Below the pieces are notes generated by a model that was not told the origin of the DNA, searched no databases, and saw only the letters and a program-made list of their open reading frames with translations. Below are positions 42,620 through 55,900 of a DNA stretch of 64,000 nt, piece by piece. Position 1 is the first letter of the stretch. The number at the start of each line of letters is the position of its first letter. Location: NCBI GenBank assembly GCA_022036555.1, contig CM039140.1, positions 3,251,943 to 3,315,942 on the forward strand. Reading direction: 5' to 3'. This DNA is from Microstegium vimineum. Taxonomy: Eukaryota; Streptophyta; Magnoliopsida; Poales; Poaceae. The position numbers were made by a program, and so were the translations under genes.

Positions 42620-43925
42620 TGTCGGCGTTTTGACCCAGGGGGTCGATCACCAACCAGTAAATTTATTTATTGCGTGCTCCCTCTCTCAGATGTGATGCAA
42701 GAAGAACACAATATTTATCCTGGTTCGGGCAAAGAAGACCCTACGTCCAGCGGGGAAGGAAGGATTGTATTATCTTGCACCGAAGTGCTCGTACAGGGGG
42801 GAGTACAAGCTGGCTTACACGGATGGACTCGGGGAAGGGGGGGGTCGAGGCCTAAGGCTAGCCGGGCTATCCTAGGTGGCTCGGTTGATTGCTTGAGATG
42901 TTGATCAAGCAATCATTGGTTTGTGTTGTGTTCGGGTATGACTCTCTGTTGCGTATGCTAGTGAGCTTGCTGCGAGTGCCAATGGGTGTCGCTTAGATGG
43001 TTGTAAGTGCGAGCAGATGTCTTGTTGTTCTCTCCTTTCCTACTATCCCAGCGTCCCCTTTTATAGACTAAGGGGAGGCTTGAGAGTACAGAAGTCCTAG
43101 TTCGTATCGGTATGGGAGGCGCGTCCATGGCACCATGCTTGCGATGGGACGTCGATTGCTGTTGCGGCATGCTCTTCCTGTCCTTCCGATGCTTCGGGGC
43201 ATGGTGATGGCGGACTGGTCACTGCCGAACGGCATGGCGTGGAACGATTGGTCTCCTGTAGACGGGTATGGGCTCCGCAGTTGAAGCGGGACGGAGCGGA
43301 CGGGTTCCATGCCGTAGTGGTTGGAGATGAGGGTCGAGCCCCCAGATCGAGGAGTATCGAGGCCTGCATGATCCCGACGCATCCCCGAAAACACGGTCGA
43401 GGGCTGTCCCATTCGAGATTCGAGGGGGTGCCTTCGGCCTCCGTACTCAAGGCGTGGCTACAGTGGCCGCACGATCGACGGATAACCCGGGTATGGGTGA
43501 CGAGTTGATGGATTTGACCAAGGTACCGGGTGCCCATGGTGTTAGGCGGGAGCAGGTAACAACATGGGACCCCTTTACCCCATACTGGGAGTAGGTGAGC
43601 TGATCGGTCCTCCTGATCGTGGGGCATTGTCCGTCACTCGAGGGGTTGAGGTCGAGGGGGATCGATCGATCCCTCTTCCGTCACTCGAGGGGTTGAGGTC
43701 GAGGGGGATTCGATCGATCCCTCTTCCGTCACTCGAGGGGTTGAGGTAGAGGGGGATTCGATCGATCCCTCTTCTGTAGCAGATCCTGCTCACTGTCTCT
43801 CCAGTAACAGGCCGGCCCATGACCGGTCATGCTTGATGGGGAGGTAGGATGACTTTTGGATTCTGCCTGGATATTAAGCACTAGATCATCATGGATTAGG
43901 GTACCCCTTACCTTTGTACCCGACA
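42620..43925 (-). repeat. 3' LTR of gypsy element
   Basis: 1306 bp, TGTCGG...CCGACA. It carries three copies of a ~48-bp unit (43633-43777) where the other LTR has two. Otherwise it is collinear with 56389-57659, with scattered substitutions. Confidence 0.9.
43633..43777. repeat. 48-bp VNTR within 3' LTR
   Basis: Three copies of TCACTCGAGGGGTTGAGG followed by TCGAGGGGGATTCGATCGAT-CCCTCTTCCG. The other LTR has two copies (about 57416-57510). Confidence 0.85.
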
Positions 43926-43940
43926 GTAGCCCCCGAGCCT
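43926..43940 (-). other. Polypurine tract next to 3' LTR
   Basis: On the minus strand AGGCTCGGGGGCTAC directly precedes the LTR, the position and purine bias of a plus-strand primer. It is imperfect (C and T within). Confidence 0.5.
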
Positions 43941-44838
43941 CTATGCGGATAAGGTGAATCCGGATAGAGGCTCTTGCCGATGATCTGTGGGGTTTGTTAA
44001 CATGAAGTGGAGTTGAAGTACCTAATCTCGAGGCGCAGGGTTTCGTTAGGTTATTTCACCGTGGGGGGCGCGCAAGCGTCCCCCGCGGGGGTAGCCCCCG
44101 AGGCCCCAGAGGAGTGATTAAGAATTCCTCTGGGGGATTTGATTCGTGTCTTATCGAGGGGGATTGATATTAACTGGAGTTGTAGCGCCCTATCTAGAGC
44201 CCCATCGATAGGGGTCGACAGAAGCCCTGAGGTGTCCTCATTAAGCGAAACCACGTGGGTTACCTAGGTGCCAACTCTGTTCGATGAGAGTCGGTGGCTC
44301 GATGCCTCTTGTCGTAGGGGTCCTTAGGTATTCCTGGGTTTTACCTCGGATATATGCCGGGGGGTCTCGAGAGTTCGTTCTCGAGCTGGGCCTCGTGCTG
44401 GCTCCCCCTGGGTCATCCCTGACTCGGGTACTCGAGGGCGGCTGTCGAACCCTATTCGAGGGCCAGCCTTCGCCTCCTCGAGATTTGGGGTGGACCGGAG
44501 TCCGTTTTACTTCCCTAGGAAGGACCGTTCGAGGGTGGCTGTCGAACCCGTGATCGCTGGGCTAGCCATCGACCCCCGAGATTTCGACGGACGGGTCGAC
44601 GTCCATTGCCTACCTCCGAAGATAACACCCATCATTGCCTGCCGCCTGCCATTGGCGCGCCTTTTCAGGAGATGTCCGTTCGGCTGCATCCGTACGTAGC
44701 CGGCGTGGAGTGCGGCGAGGAGTCCGATGACATGACAGGCGTAGCTTATCCTAGGGATCCTTAGGGGGTGTTAGGTGGGTGCATTTAATGCGGAGATTTA
44801 CCTGCCTTTTCGATGGATCTGCCCGTTGCGCTTCCGGT

Positions 44839-44846
44839 TATAAATA
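44839..44846 (+). promoter_or_regulatory. TATA box for the antisense gene of the gypsy element
   Basis: TATAAATA, flanked by GC-rich sequence, about 180 bp before the first candidate ATG (45019) of the plus-strand gene. Canonical plant TATA with room for a 5' UTR of about 150 bp. Confidence 0.55.
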
Positions 44847-45018
44847 CGGGGATAGGGTCTTGGCTTCCTCGCGCTTGCCATTGCTTTCTTAGCCTTATTC
44901 CTCTCGCCATCTCCTTCGTCGCCCTCTGAGCCTGATCTCTGCGTGCGCAAGTGAGGAGAGGAAAGATCGGGAACGCACCTTCAACCCCTGCCTCCGAGCG
45001 CATCCGCTTTCCTGCCGT

Positions 45019-48000
45019 CATGCCGAACTACACCTTGCGCAGCTCCAACGCCTAGCTTCCTTCGACGGCGACCGTTAGAGCGGCTTGGGGACTTGGTGGA
45101 GAGTGGCCTTCTTCGGCCCGTCACCTCGGCGGACCGGCCGGAGTGGATGGTCCCGCCGAGGGCGGACCGCCAGCCCAACCCAACGGAAGGTTATGTGGTT
45201 AGCTTCGAGGCTTTCCATCGGGCGGGGCTGGGATCCCCCCCCCAACCGTCTCTTGCGGGGGATTCTCTTCCACTATGGCGTCGAGCTCCAACACCTCTCC
45301 CCCAACGGCGTCTCCCACATGGCGGTCTTCACTGCCGTGTGTGAAGGGTACCTGAGGACGGAGCCCCATTGGGACCTATGGCTCCACCTATTCAAGGCGG
45401 GCCTATTCCATGCTCCGGCCGAGACCGGCTATCGGAAGATGGTCAAGGCGGGGTGCTGCAGCATCGCCCTCAAGAGGCCGAACGATTGGTTCCAGGCGAA
45501 GATCAAGTCGAGCCACTCGGGGTGGCACTCCGGATGGTTCTACTTGAGGAATGACGATGGTCTATTACCCCCTTACACCGGGAGGACCATTGACTCGAAG
45601 CCTTTCCACTGGAAGCACGGCGTCCCAAAGAAGCGCCAGAGTCGCCTCGAGCATCTGCTCGACGCGATCGCCCGTCTGAAGCGGGAGGAGCTTACGGTGG
45701 CCATCGTGGTGTCGGCTTTTCATCAGCGGCGAGTCGTGCCACTGATGGCTCACCCGCTGCGTCTCGACGAGATGTGCGCGGGGGTTGATCTCACAGGATG
45801 CCGGCTCGTGGGGGACGAGCTGCCCCTCGAGTGCGCTCCTCCTTCGCCGACGCATTCGAGGAGAAGCAAGTCACTCTCATCCCCATGGTGCCAGACGAGG
45901 GCCATGTCCAGTTGGTATGACATCCCCTCTTCTATTAATGCCCTCTTGTTTGTCTTGTTCGTCTCTTTTGCCTGTCTCCTAACCACGCCTCGTGTTCCTC
46001 AGGGGAACATCGTTCATCGGGGGTCGCTGCCACCAGTGAAGGAGGAGCGGAATGAGTCCTAGGTGAGACGCTTTCAAGCTGAGTAGACCAAAAAGGACAA
46101 GGACATGGCCAAGAGGGATAGGGGCAAAAAAGCCCTTGAGAAAAGGGAGCGTGACCAACGCCGGTCCCGACAAAGGCAAGCCGGCCTCCCCGAAGAGGAG
46201 TCTCCCTCGGAGGACGATGAGGATGAGGAGACGAGTAGTGGCGAGGTTATTAAGAACTGCGGCATGGTGTAGTGGTATCGGGTTGTGACCATCACTTTGG
46301 ACCTGACGGGTATTGTCTTTGTGCAGGAAGAGGAGCCGGAGCAGCAGGAGGAGGAGGGACAGGTCGAGCCGTGCCAAGGGATCGAGGAAGAAAGAACGGC
46401 GCCCGAGCGACAAGGGGCGACTGCTTGTAGTAGAGGGGAGAGGGGGTCGATGTCAAGGTCGGCCCCGACCGCCGGGATCGAGTCAGGGGGCGAGCGCCCC
46501 ACGGCTTCTCAGGGTGAAGTGGCGCGGCGGACGCGTAGTCGTTCGGCGCAGTACCTGTCGAGGGGTCGGTCGAGCATGCCGCTGGTGCCTACTCGGTAGA
46601 GTGCACGGGCCTCGGGCCCGTCGACCCAGGAGGAGACCAGGACGGCGGCGTCGAGGACGTCGTTGACCCCTGCCAAGGCCACGGCGCTGGGAGCACCATC
46701 ATCCTCTACCGTAGCCAGCACTGGAGGGAGAAGTGGCTCCCGGGGTACCGCTCAGAAGCCCCCGAGCGGCTCGAGGCCTGCTGGTTGGGCCCCCTTGATT
46801 CCGCTAGGGTAAGTTCCTTTCCGTTTGGTCCCGAATTTCCTCCATGTTGGTTACGATTTGCGTTTACCGTCGCGTATGCGTTCCTCTTTCAGGGTGAAGC
46901 GCTCATTGGAGGACGCGTCCCCCACCCCGGCCAAGAAGCTGAGGGTGGAGGCTGCGGCAAGGATGGCGGCCGGAGCCGGCCCTGCTGTCCCGTCCCACTC
47001 GACCCTTGCCCTAGGTGCGGAGTGGGTGGCCAGGGCGCGGGAGGCGATGGAGCGTGGGCAGGCGCAATCGGCCGAGGAGCGAGCTCGGGCGACAGAAGAG
47101 GCGGGTCGGTCCGCCGCGTCGACTGGGTCTACCGGACAGGCGGGTGAGGTTGTGCTCACTGCCCCGTCGGAGGAGGGCGCGCCGGCGGCCTCGGAAGGCA
47201 CGGGGCTAGCATCAGCGGCAGCCGTGGTGGAGGGGGTCAAGCCCCAAACCTCCGTGGAGGTGGAGGTTGTCGACCTGACCGCCACCGGTGAAGAGGAGAC
47301 GCCGGAGCAGCCGTCGCCGTCACGGTGGCCCGAGTGCCTCATGACGCTAGAGGCGCGCCAGCGGCTTGAGCGCGAGGTGAAGGCGCGGCAAGAGGGAGAT
47401 GCGCGGCCGAGCCCTCCTCCCCCACAGTCACCGTTGTCCGAGGAGGAGGGTCGCGCCATGACCCTACCCTCGTGGCGCCCGCAGCCTCTTCGCCGGGCGG
47501 GGGAGCGTTTGGCGCTGCGCTGGAGGTGCCGCCATTGGTAGCGAGGCGTCAGCTCGGCCTCATCTTGAGGTTGGGCAATCGACATCTCGAGGTTTTCCGC
47601 CCCCTGGCTCAGTCGAGGTGGAGGGAGGGGATAGGCTACCGTACTGCGGTGAGGCCACCACCCTGGATGCTAACATGCATTTCCTTTACCGCCCAGGGTT
47701 ATTCCCACGATGGGGACCTCCTCCGCCCAGAAGCGACAACCCGGAGGGATCAATGGCAGCCCTGCAAGATCGCTTCGAGGCCGGGATTGCCCGGCTCGAT
47801 GGGGCGACCTACTTCCCCAACTTGGCAGAGCGGGTGATGGCCCACGGAGGCACCCTCAAAATGGGTCAGGCCATCATGGAGGAGGTAAGGGGGAGGGTCG
47901 ACCGTAGCAGCGATCTCTGGGTGCAGGAGGTGCTCAAGCTGCCCGACCCCCGAGATCCAAGGCGCACGTTCTTCGAGCTCGACGATCAAGCTGAGCTCGG

Positions 48001-49365
48001 GGAGTGGGAGCACTTGGAGGAGTTCCGGGCGTGGCTTGACCACGTGACACGCGTGGCGGTGGGGGTTGCTTCCGAAGATATGTTTATGGGGATGATGGTG
48101 AGCTTCATTCTTTCTCTCTGATTTATCTCGGTTGTTTTGCTGTCCTTTTCTGTGACCTTCCCTTTTATCCTTGGTAGGCACTGAGGGCGAGGTCGCATGA
48201 CAAGTCCCACTTCATCCTTCAGTCACGGGAGCAGTGGAGCCAGCTCCCCATCCTCCGCGCATTGCTGGAGAAGGCGGAAGCCGAGGCCACCCAGGCGAGG
48301 GGCGAGGTTGCCACCGCACAGAGGGGGGCCAAGGTCGCTCAGGAGGAGGCCTCCCAGGCACGGTCGAGGGCTGGAGCCGCCCTCAAGGAGGCTGCCGAGG
48401 CTGGACAGGAACAGGACATCGCCCGGGAGGCCTAGCGCAAGGCTGAAGAGGAGGCCACCAAGTTGAGGGAGGAGCTGGCTCAGGCGACAGAGCGTGCTCG
48501 GCTGCTCGAGGGCAATCTGACGCAGGCGGCTACCGACCGCACCTCTCTCGAGGAGCGGGTCCGGGAGCTCCAGTCGGACATCAACACCGTCTCCACGACC
48601 GCGACGCGTTGAACGTCGCGGAGCAGAAGGCTCGGGCCCGGATCACTACTCTGGAGGAGGATGTGGCTGCCAAGATGAGGGCCCTCGATGGCACCGGTAA
48701 GCTTATCGAGGAGCTCTAGGGTGAGAAGAATGACCAAGCTGCGGCCCTGGTCGACGTCAGCCGCCAACTGCAAGAGGTTGAGCAGGCCTACGTCACCCTG
48801 GAAACGCACGCCCAGGGTGAGTTTTTTAGAAACATTACTGAGCTTGCTTGGTCTCGACCCTTCTCCTATTTTTTGGTTTTGACGGAGTTCTCTGTTTGTT
48901 CCGGCAGTCATCGAGGAAGACAGGGTCCGAGCCCATGAGGATCTGACTAGTCTCCAGAGCCTCCACTGGGCGGAGGAGGCCCTGAACAAGAGGCTTGAGG
49001 ACGCCATCTCCTCCTTCTGCGATGGCATGAGGGTCGAGCCGGAGCTGCTGGTTGCGGGCGATGTGCGCGGAGACTCCCTCGTGCGTCCCTTCTTCACCGT
49101 GACTCGTGAAGTGACGGAGCAGGTCTGTGCCGCTCTTCACATAGGCGTGAAGCGGGCGCTCGTGGTCGTCCGCTCGGGCTACACCTATGACCTCAACGTC
49201 GTCGCTCGTGGCTTTGTCGTCGACCCAACGTTGAATGACAAAGAGAACATGGCAAGATGCCATGAGCTGATCGACGCCGCAGAGGTGCCTGATGGCGAGT
49301 TGGCGAAGCTCTTCGAGCCCGAGGTGCTTCCCTCGACGGACAGCGATGGCGATGGGAGTAGTTGA
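45019..49365 (+). pseudogene. Antisense passenger gene of gypsy element (Transposase_28 type)
   Basis: Opposite in direction to gag-pol. EGYVVSFEAFHRAGLG then, after a frame change at a nine-C run (45235-45243), NRLLRGILFHYGVELQHLSP, HWDLWLHLFKAG, SGWHSGWFYLRNDDGLLPPY and AIVVSAFHQRRVVPL: the N-terminal domain annotated in plants as putative gypsy-type transposon (Transposase_28). Downstream are acidic low-complexity stretches, a long Ala/Glu/Arg coiled coil (about 48240-48600) and a conserved tail (GYTYDLNVVARGFVVDPTLN) ending at 49365. Introns look real: 45915-46002, about 46809-46892, 48100-48179 and about 48814-48906. Breaks: the C-run frameshift, stops near 46060 and 46082, TAG at about 48433, a frame change near 48610 and TAG at about 48718. 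Function in the element is unknown. Confidence 0.75.
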
Positions 49366-49953
49366 GGCCTGAGCCAGATCTGGACAAAAAGGTCCATGTA
49401 ATGGGGTAGATTAGAACATTTTGTGTTTGATCGTGGCCCGAGGGGCTTTTAAAACATTTGGATGTTTTTAAAAGTTATCGACTTAGTTTTTTGTTCAGCT
49501 CGAGTTTCTTCCTCTTAGCTGCCCTTACTTGTCTTCGTTTAAGCTGTTAACGAACCCATGGGCCTCGAGGGGGGGGGGAAGTCGAGTGAAAGTAACCGTA
49601 GCCCTGAGGCGTAGGTGATTGTTTTCGGCTCGACCCGTCCCTAGCCCCTTTGCCGGCACTAGTTGTTTTATTCTTAAGCGAGACGTGAGTTCTAGGTAGC
49701 GTGGAGGAGTTGAGTGACATCAAGCTCATTTGAAAAAACTGAGTGATTTTTCCAGGGACTCGAGGGGGTTCCCCCCTTTGTAGCCCCCGAGGGAGGCTCG
49801 TCTTTATGGAAATAGAGTCGAGGCTACCTTGTGCTTCGTGATAAAGAAAAGTACATTACGAGTAGCTCGATTATCAGAAGACTTTTTATCTTATTCATTC
49901 GAGACATGAATATAAGTACAAAGCCCTGAGGCCTAAGGGTAAAAGCAACGTAG
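49366..49953. other. Convergent spacer between antisense gene and gag-pol
   Basis: 588 bp where the plus-strand gene and minus-strand pol end face each other. Both transcripts would terminate here or overlap; a TTTTGTGTTTGATCG / TTTTAAAAC rich segment (49420-49480) could hold polyadenylation signals. Nothing coding. Confidence 0.4.
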
Positions 49954-52900
49954 CTATTCGATGTTCCACGCGTTGGTGTATATCTCGCCCTTGCTATTCT
50001 TCAGCCTGTAAGTCCCTGGCTTTAGCACCTCTACCACGATGAACGGTCCTTCCCAAGGTGGCATTAGCTTGGGATGCCCCTTGCTGCTTTGTCGGAGGCG
50101 CAATACAAGGTCGCCGACGTCGAGGTCCCTTTTGCGTACGTGCTTGTCGTGGTAGCGTCGGAGCGTCTGTTGGTACCTTGCCGATTTGAAGAGGGCCATG
50201 TCTCGGGCTTCCTCGAGCTGGTCGAGGGAGTCCTCTCGAGCTGCTACGTTGGCTTGCTTGTTGTAGGCTTTTAGTCGGGGGGACTCGTACTCGAGATCGG
50301 TGGGGAGGACAGCCTCGGACCCATAGACCAAGAAGAATGGGGAGAACCCCGTAGCTCGACTTGGGGTCGTTCTGAGGCTCCACAGGACAGAGGATAACTC
50401 ATTGACCCATCTCTTGCCGTTTTTGTTTAGTCGGTCAAAAATCCTTGGCTTGAGACCCTGCAAAACCATGCCATTGGCGCGCTCGACCTGGCCATTAGTT
50501 CGAGGGTGGACAACTGCAGACCAATTCAACCTGATGTTGTGGTGGTCACAGAAGTCCAAGAACTTTTGGCCGGTGAACTGCATGCCGTTGTCAGTGATGA
50601 TGACGTTGGGGACCCCAAAGTGATGGATGATGTCTGTGAAGAACAATACGGCTTGTCGGGATTGAATGTTGGTGATGGGTCGAGCCTCTATCCACTTCGA
50701 GAACTTGTCTATAGCCACGAGGAGGTGGGTGTGGCCACCTTTTGCTTTCTTTAAGGGGCCGAGCATGTGGAGTCCCCATACAGCAAACGACCAAGTTCTG
50801 GGTATCATCTGAAGGGCTTGGGCTGGGAGGTGGGTTTGTTTGGCGTAGAACTGGCATCCCTTGCAAGATCGGACGAGTTTGGTAGCATCGGCGACAGCTG
50901 TCGGCCAATAGAAGCCTTATCGAAAGGCGTTCCCTACTAGAGTCCTTGGCGCCGCGTGGTGGCCACAAGCCCCCGAGTGTAAGTCCTTTAGCAGTGCCCT
51001 TCCCTCCTCAACGGTGAGGCATCGTTGAAGTATACCAGTAGGGCTACGTCGATATAGCTCGCGGCCGTCCCCGTACAAGACGTAGGTTTTGGCGTGTCGG
51101 GCTATGCGTCGGGCTTCGATGCGGTCCTCTGGGAGCTCTCCTCGTATCAGATACTCGAGGTAGGGCGCGCGCCAGTCCATCGAGGGGATTTGTGTCACGA
51201 TAGTTTCGTCGATCTTCATGACTTCATCCCCGTTCGAGGGAGGATCTATCGAGGGGGAGGGGTCAATCCCTTGCTCGAGGACGGGAGCCCCCGAGCCTAG
51301 ATCGACAGATGGCTTGTGAAGGTCCCTAGAGAAGACGTCAGGAGGAACCGTGCCTCGAGTGGACGCGATTTTAGCTAGCTCATCAGCGGCTTCGTTGTAC
51401 CGGCGGGCGATGTGATTGAGCTCGAGGCCATGGAATTTGTCCTCGAGTCTTCGGACCTCTTTGCAGTAGGCTTCCATCTTATGGTTGTGGCAGCTCGAGG
51501 CTTTCATCACCTGGTCAATCACCAGCTGCAAGTCCCCTCGAACGTCGAGACGTTGAACCCCGAGCTCGATGGCAATGCGCAGACCGTTGACGAGGGCCTC
51601 GTACTCGGCTACGTTGTTGGAGGCGGCGAAGTGGAAGTGGATGATGTAGCGCATGTGGACTTCTGAGGGAGATACAAACAGCAATCCAGGGCCCGCTCCC
51701 GTCTTCGTCAATGATCCGTCGAAGTACATGGTCCACAGCTCGGCTTGAACCTGTGCCGGGGGTAGTTGGGTGTCGGTCCATTCTGCAATGAAATCCGCCA
51801 ATACCTGAGACTTGATGGCCTTCTGAGGGGCGTAGGAGAGAGTCTCCTCCATGAGCTTGACCGACCACTTGGCGATTCTTCCTGATGTCTCCCGGTTTTG
51901 GATTATCTCACCGAGAGGGAAAGACGAGACCACAGTTACCGGGTGGCCCAGGAAATAGTGTTGGAGCTTTCGCCGAGTGAGGATGACGGCGTATAACAGC
52001 TTCTGGATGTGGGGGTATCTCACTTTGGTTTCTGAGAACACCTCTCTTACAAAGTAGACGGGCCTCTGAACCAGCAGGCTGTGTCCCTCCTCTGCCCTCT
52101 CGACTACTATAGCCGCACTGACTACCTGGGTAGTTGCAGCAACATAGAGAAAGAGGGGCTCGGCTGGGTTTGGGGGCACCAAGATAGGTGGCAAGGTGAG
52201 CAAGGCTTTGAGTTTGGAGAACGACTCCTCGGCCTCAATGGTCCATGTGAAGTGCTTTGTTTTCTTAAGGAGGCGATAAAGGGGAAGTGCTTTCTCCCCG
52301 AGCCGCGAGATGAACCGGCTGAGGGCAGCAAGGCACCCTGTGACCCTTTGTACGCCCTTAAGATCCTTAATCGGGCCCATCCTAGTGATCGCGGCTACCT
52401 TCTCAGGGTTGGCTTCGATCCCGCGCTGGGAGACTATATACCCTAGGAGCATGCTTCGTGGGACCCTGAAGACACACTTCTCAGGATTTAGCTTTATATG
52501 ATTTGCCCTGAGGCACCCGAACGCGATTTCAAGGTCCCCGACCAGGTTTCCGACTTTTTTGGATTTGACCACGATGTCATCGACGTAGGCCTCCACGGTC
52601 GACCCTATATGGTGTCCAAAGACATGGAGCATGCATCGTTGGTATGTGGCCCCGGCGTTTCACAAACCAAATGGCATCGTGAGGTAGCAAAACATGCCAA
52701 AGGGGGTGATGAAGGAAGTCGCGAACTGATCAGACTCCTTCATCTTTATTTGGTGATAGCCAGAATATGCATCGAGAAAGCAAAGAATTTCACATCCCGC
52801 AGTGGAATCAACTATTTGATCAATGCGTGGTAATGGAAAAGGAACCTTAGGACATGCTTTATTTAAACTAGTGTAATCTACGCACATTCTATCCTTCCCA

Positions 52901-55900
52901 TTCTTTTTCTTGACAAGCACAGGATTTGCTAACCACTCAAGATGATGAACCTCCTTGACGAATCCGGCCTTCAAAATCTTGTCGACCTCCTCCCCGACGA
53001 TTCTGCGCTTCTCCTCGTCGAAGCGGCGCAGCCGTTGCTTCCCCGGTTTGGATCCGGCTCGGATGTCCAAGGAGTGCTCGGCGACTTCCCTCGGAATGCC
53101 CGACATATCCGAGGGACTCCACGCAAACATGTTAGTATTTGTGCGGAGAAAGTCGACGAGCACGGCTTCCTATTTGGGCTCGGGGGAGGCGCCGATCGTT
53201 AGTACCTTCCCATCCGCGTGGCTGGGGTCGAGCGGGATGGTCTTGGTGTCCTCCGCGGGCTCGAAGTTGCCGGCGTGCCGTTTAGGGCCAGGGATCTCCT
53301 TGGAGAAGTCGTCGAGGGCCGCGAGGATGGCCGATTCCTCGACCGCCTCGGCGTTTTCCACGCACTCGACGTCGCAGTCGTAGGCGTGCTCATAGGAGGT
53401 GTCGACGGTGATGACTCCCTTGGGCCCTGACATTTTTAGCTTGAGATAGGTGTAGTTCGGGATCGCCATGAATTTGGCGTATCCCGGTCTACCGATGATG
53501 GCATGGTAGGTGCCGTGGAATCCGACCACTTCAAAGGTCAGGTCTTCCTTCCTGAAGTTCGAGGGGGTACCAAAACAGACAGGTAGCTTGACGCGGTCGA
53601 TCGGGAGTGTCTTCTTTCCTGGAACGATCCCGTGGACTCCCCCCGCGCTGGGCAAGAGCAGGGTCTTTGGGATCCCCAGGAGGTCGAGGGTCTCAGTGTA
53701 GATGATGTTGAAGCTGCTTCTCCCGTCCATCAGTACCTTGGTGAGGCGGGTGTTGAGTATGATCGGGTCGACGACGAGTGGGTAGACCCCTGCATTGGGG
53801 ACGTGCTCAGGGTGGTCGTCCTGATCGAAGGTGATCGGCGTGTGAGACCAGTCGAGGTATCGGGGGGCCTGAGCTCGAATAGAGAAGACCTCTTGACGCT
53901 CCCTCTTGCGCTGACGCGCACTGAGTCGGGTCGAGGGTCCCCCGTAGATCATGAAATAGTCAAAAATCTCAGGGAAACCCTCTTTCTTGCCATTGCCCCT
54001 GTCTTGTGGGTCCTCATTCTTGTCGTCTTTTTTGAGGCCAAGAGAGTCGAAGTACTTCTTGAGAATGCGACAGTCCTTGAGATTGTGGTTGGCCCTTCCC
54101 TTGTGATAAGGGCAGGTCTCTTTTAGCATCTTATCGAAGACGCCCCCCTCTGGCGGGGGACCTCGAGGCTTCTTTCGGTCAGCCGCAGCGACAAGATCGT
54201 CGGGCTTGACGTTGCGTCAACCCGACTGGTTCTTCTTCTTTTTCTTGTTGTTGTTGTCCCTCCTGGGCCCATTATTTGAGCCGCCAAGTTCGTCCACCTT
54301 GGCCTTCCCTTTGTCTGGGGATTCATAGAAGAACGCGCCAACGGCTTCCTCGCCGGCCGCGTAGTTGGCGACGATGTCCATGAGCTCGTTAGCGGTCTTG
54401 GGGGTGTTTCGTCCCAGCTCCCGCACCAACTCCTTGCAGGTCGTCCCAACGATGAACACCATGATGACGTCGTGGTCAGAGATGTGGGGCAGCTCGGTAC
54501 GTTGCTTGGAGAACTGTCGGGCGAACTCGCGGAGGGGCTCCCCTGGCTTCTGCTTGACACTATGGAGATCCCAAGAGTTTTCGAGCCGTACGTAGGTTCC
54601 CTTGAAATTCCCCTCAAAGATCCTGACCAGGTCGGGCCAGCCATGGATCAAGTTTGGGGGGAGTTCTTCGAGCCACCCTCGAGCGGTGTCGGAGAGGAAG
54701 AGCGGGAGCTGTCGGATGATGACGTGGTCGTTGTCGGCTCCTCCCAGCTGACATGCTAAACTAAAATCAGCAAGCCAGAGCTCTGGCTTGGTCTCACCAT
54801 TGTACTTGACCAGGTTAGAGGGTGGACGGAAATGACTAGGCAAGGCGGTCTGCCGGATCGTCCTGCTGAAGACTCGTGGCCCAGGTGGTTCCGGGGATCG
54901 ACGTCGATCCTCATCGCTGTCGTAGCGCCCACCTCGGTGAGCACTATAACCACGGGCCTCCGCATCACCGCATCGGCGTCGCTTGTTGTCGTTGATGTCG
55001 TGTCGCGCGTCACGCAGCTGTCGATTGTCGAAGATGCGTTCTCGAACTAGTTGCCGCTCTGCTCGGCCTAGGGGGGCCTTGTCTTGGTGGATAGATGCTT
55101 CTCGGTCTTGACGAGAGGGCACGTCCCGCCGCTCGGAAGCAGCTCCTCTGCGCCTTGAGGCCGAGCTCTCTGCCTGTTGTACAACCGCGGTTTGGAGGAG
55201 TCCCTGGATTTCATCTCTAATGCGTTGCGTTTGGGGTGTCGACGGTGCCAGCATGTCACAGAGCAGCATTGCGGCTGCCACGACATTCTGACTAGCACGA
55301 TTGTAGATGTGGTGCTTGTTTTCTCCTTCCTTGACGATCTGTCGATGGACTTCCCAGGTCCGGCCGCGGGCTCCTCCACCCTGTGGCCGCCCGTGATCTC
55401 GCTCGAGGGCACGCTCGATCTCATGAAGTCGTAGGCGCTCCTCCTCGAGCTTGGCGAGCAGCTCTCGGACTTGCGCGATCTGGGCGTCCTGAGGTGGATC
55501 GGCTTCGTCTGTAATCGGGGGGTCGACGTCTCGTGCTGGGGTAGCGTTACCCTCTCCTCCTGCATCCGTAGCTGCGGCATCGATGGTGTCATCCTGGGAG
55601 TCGACCGGATCGTTGAGGTGGAAGCACTGCCGCGTGGGATCGTAATCCTCATTGGGGGAATCTGGATCGGGGTGGCTCTAGTAAAAGTTGGGGAAAGATC
55701 CCCTGCGCTCCTCCTCCAGTCGTTGTCGTATCGTGTCCAAGGTGTAGTACCTGAGGATCGGGGCTCGTCGCGACTCCGGGCGCTCACCCGGTGGAGGGGT
55801 GGTGATGAGGTTCATCGTCGCACATAGCAAGTTCCATGGGGACCCGTATTGTGCCTGCATCCGCGAGTCTACGAAGGCAGAAAAGAGTCTAGCATCGTTG

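Noticed and set aside
44284..44553. Short plus-strand frames between the 3' LTR and the antisense gene
   Set aside because: They lie upstream of the TATA box, lack recognisable content and look like GC-rich chance frames.
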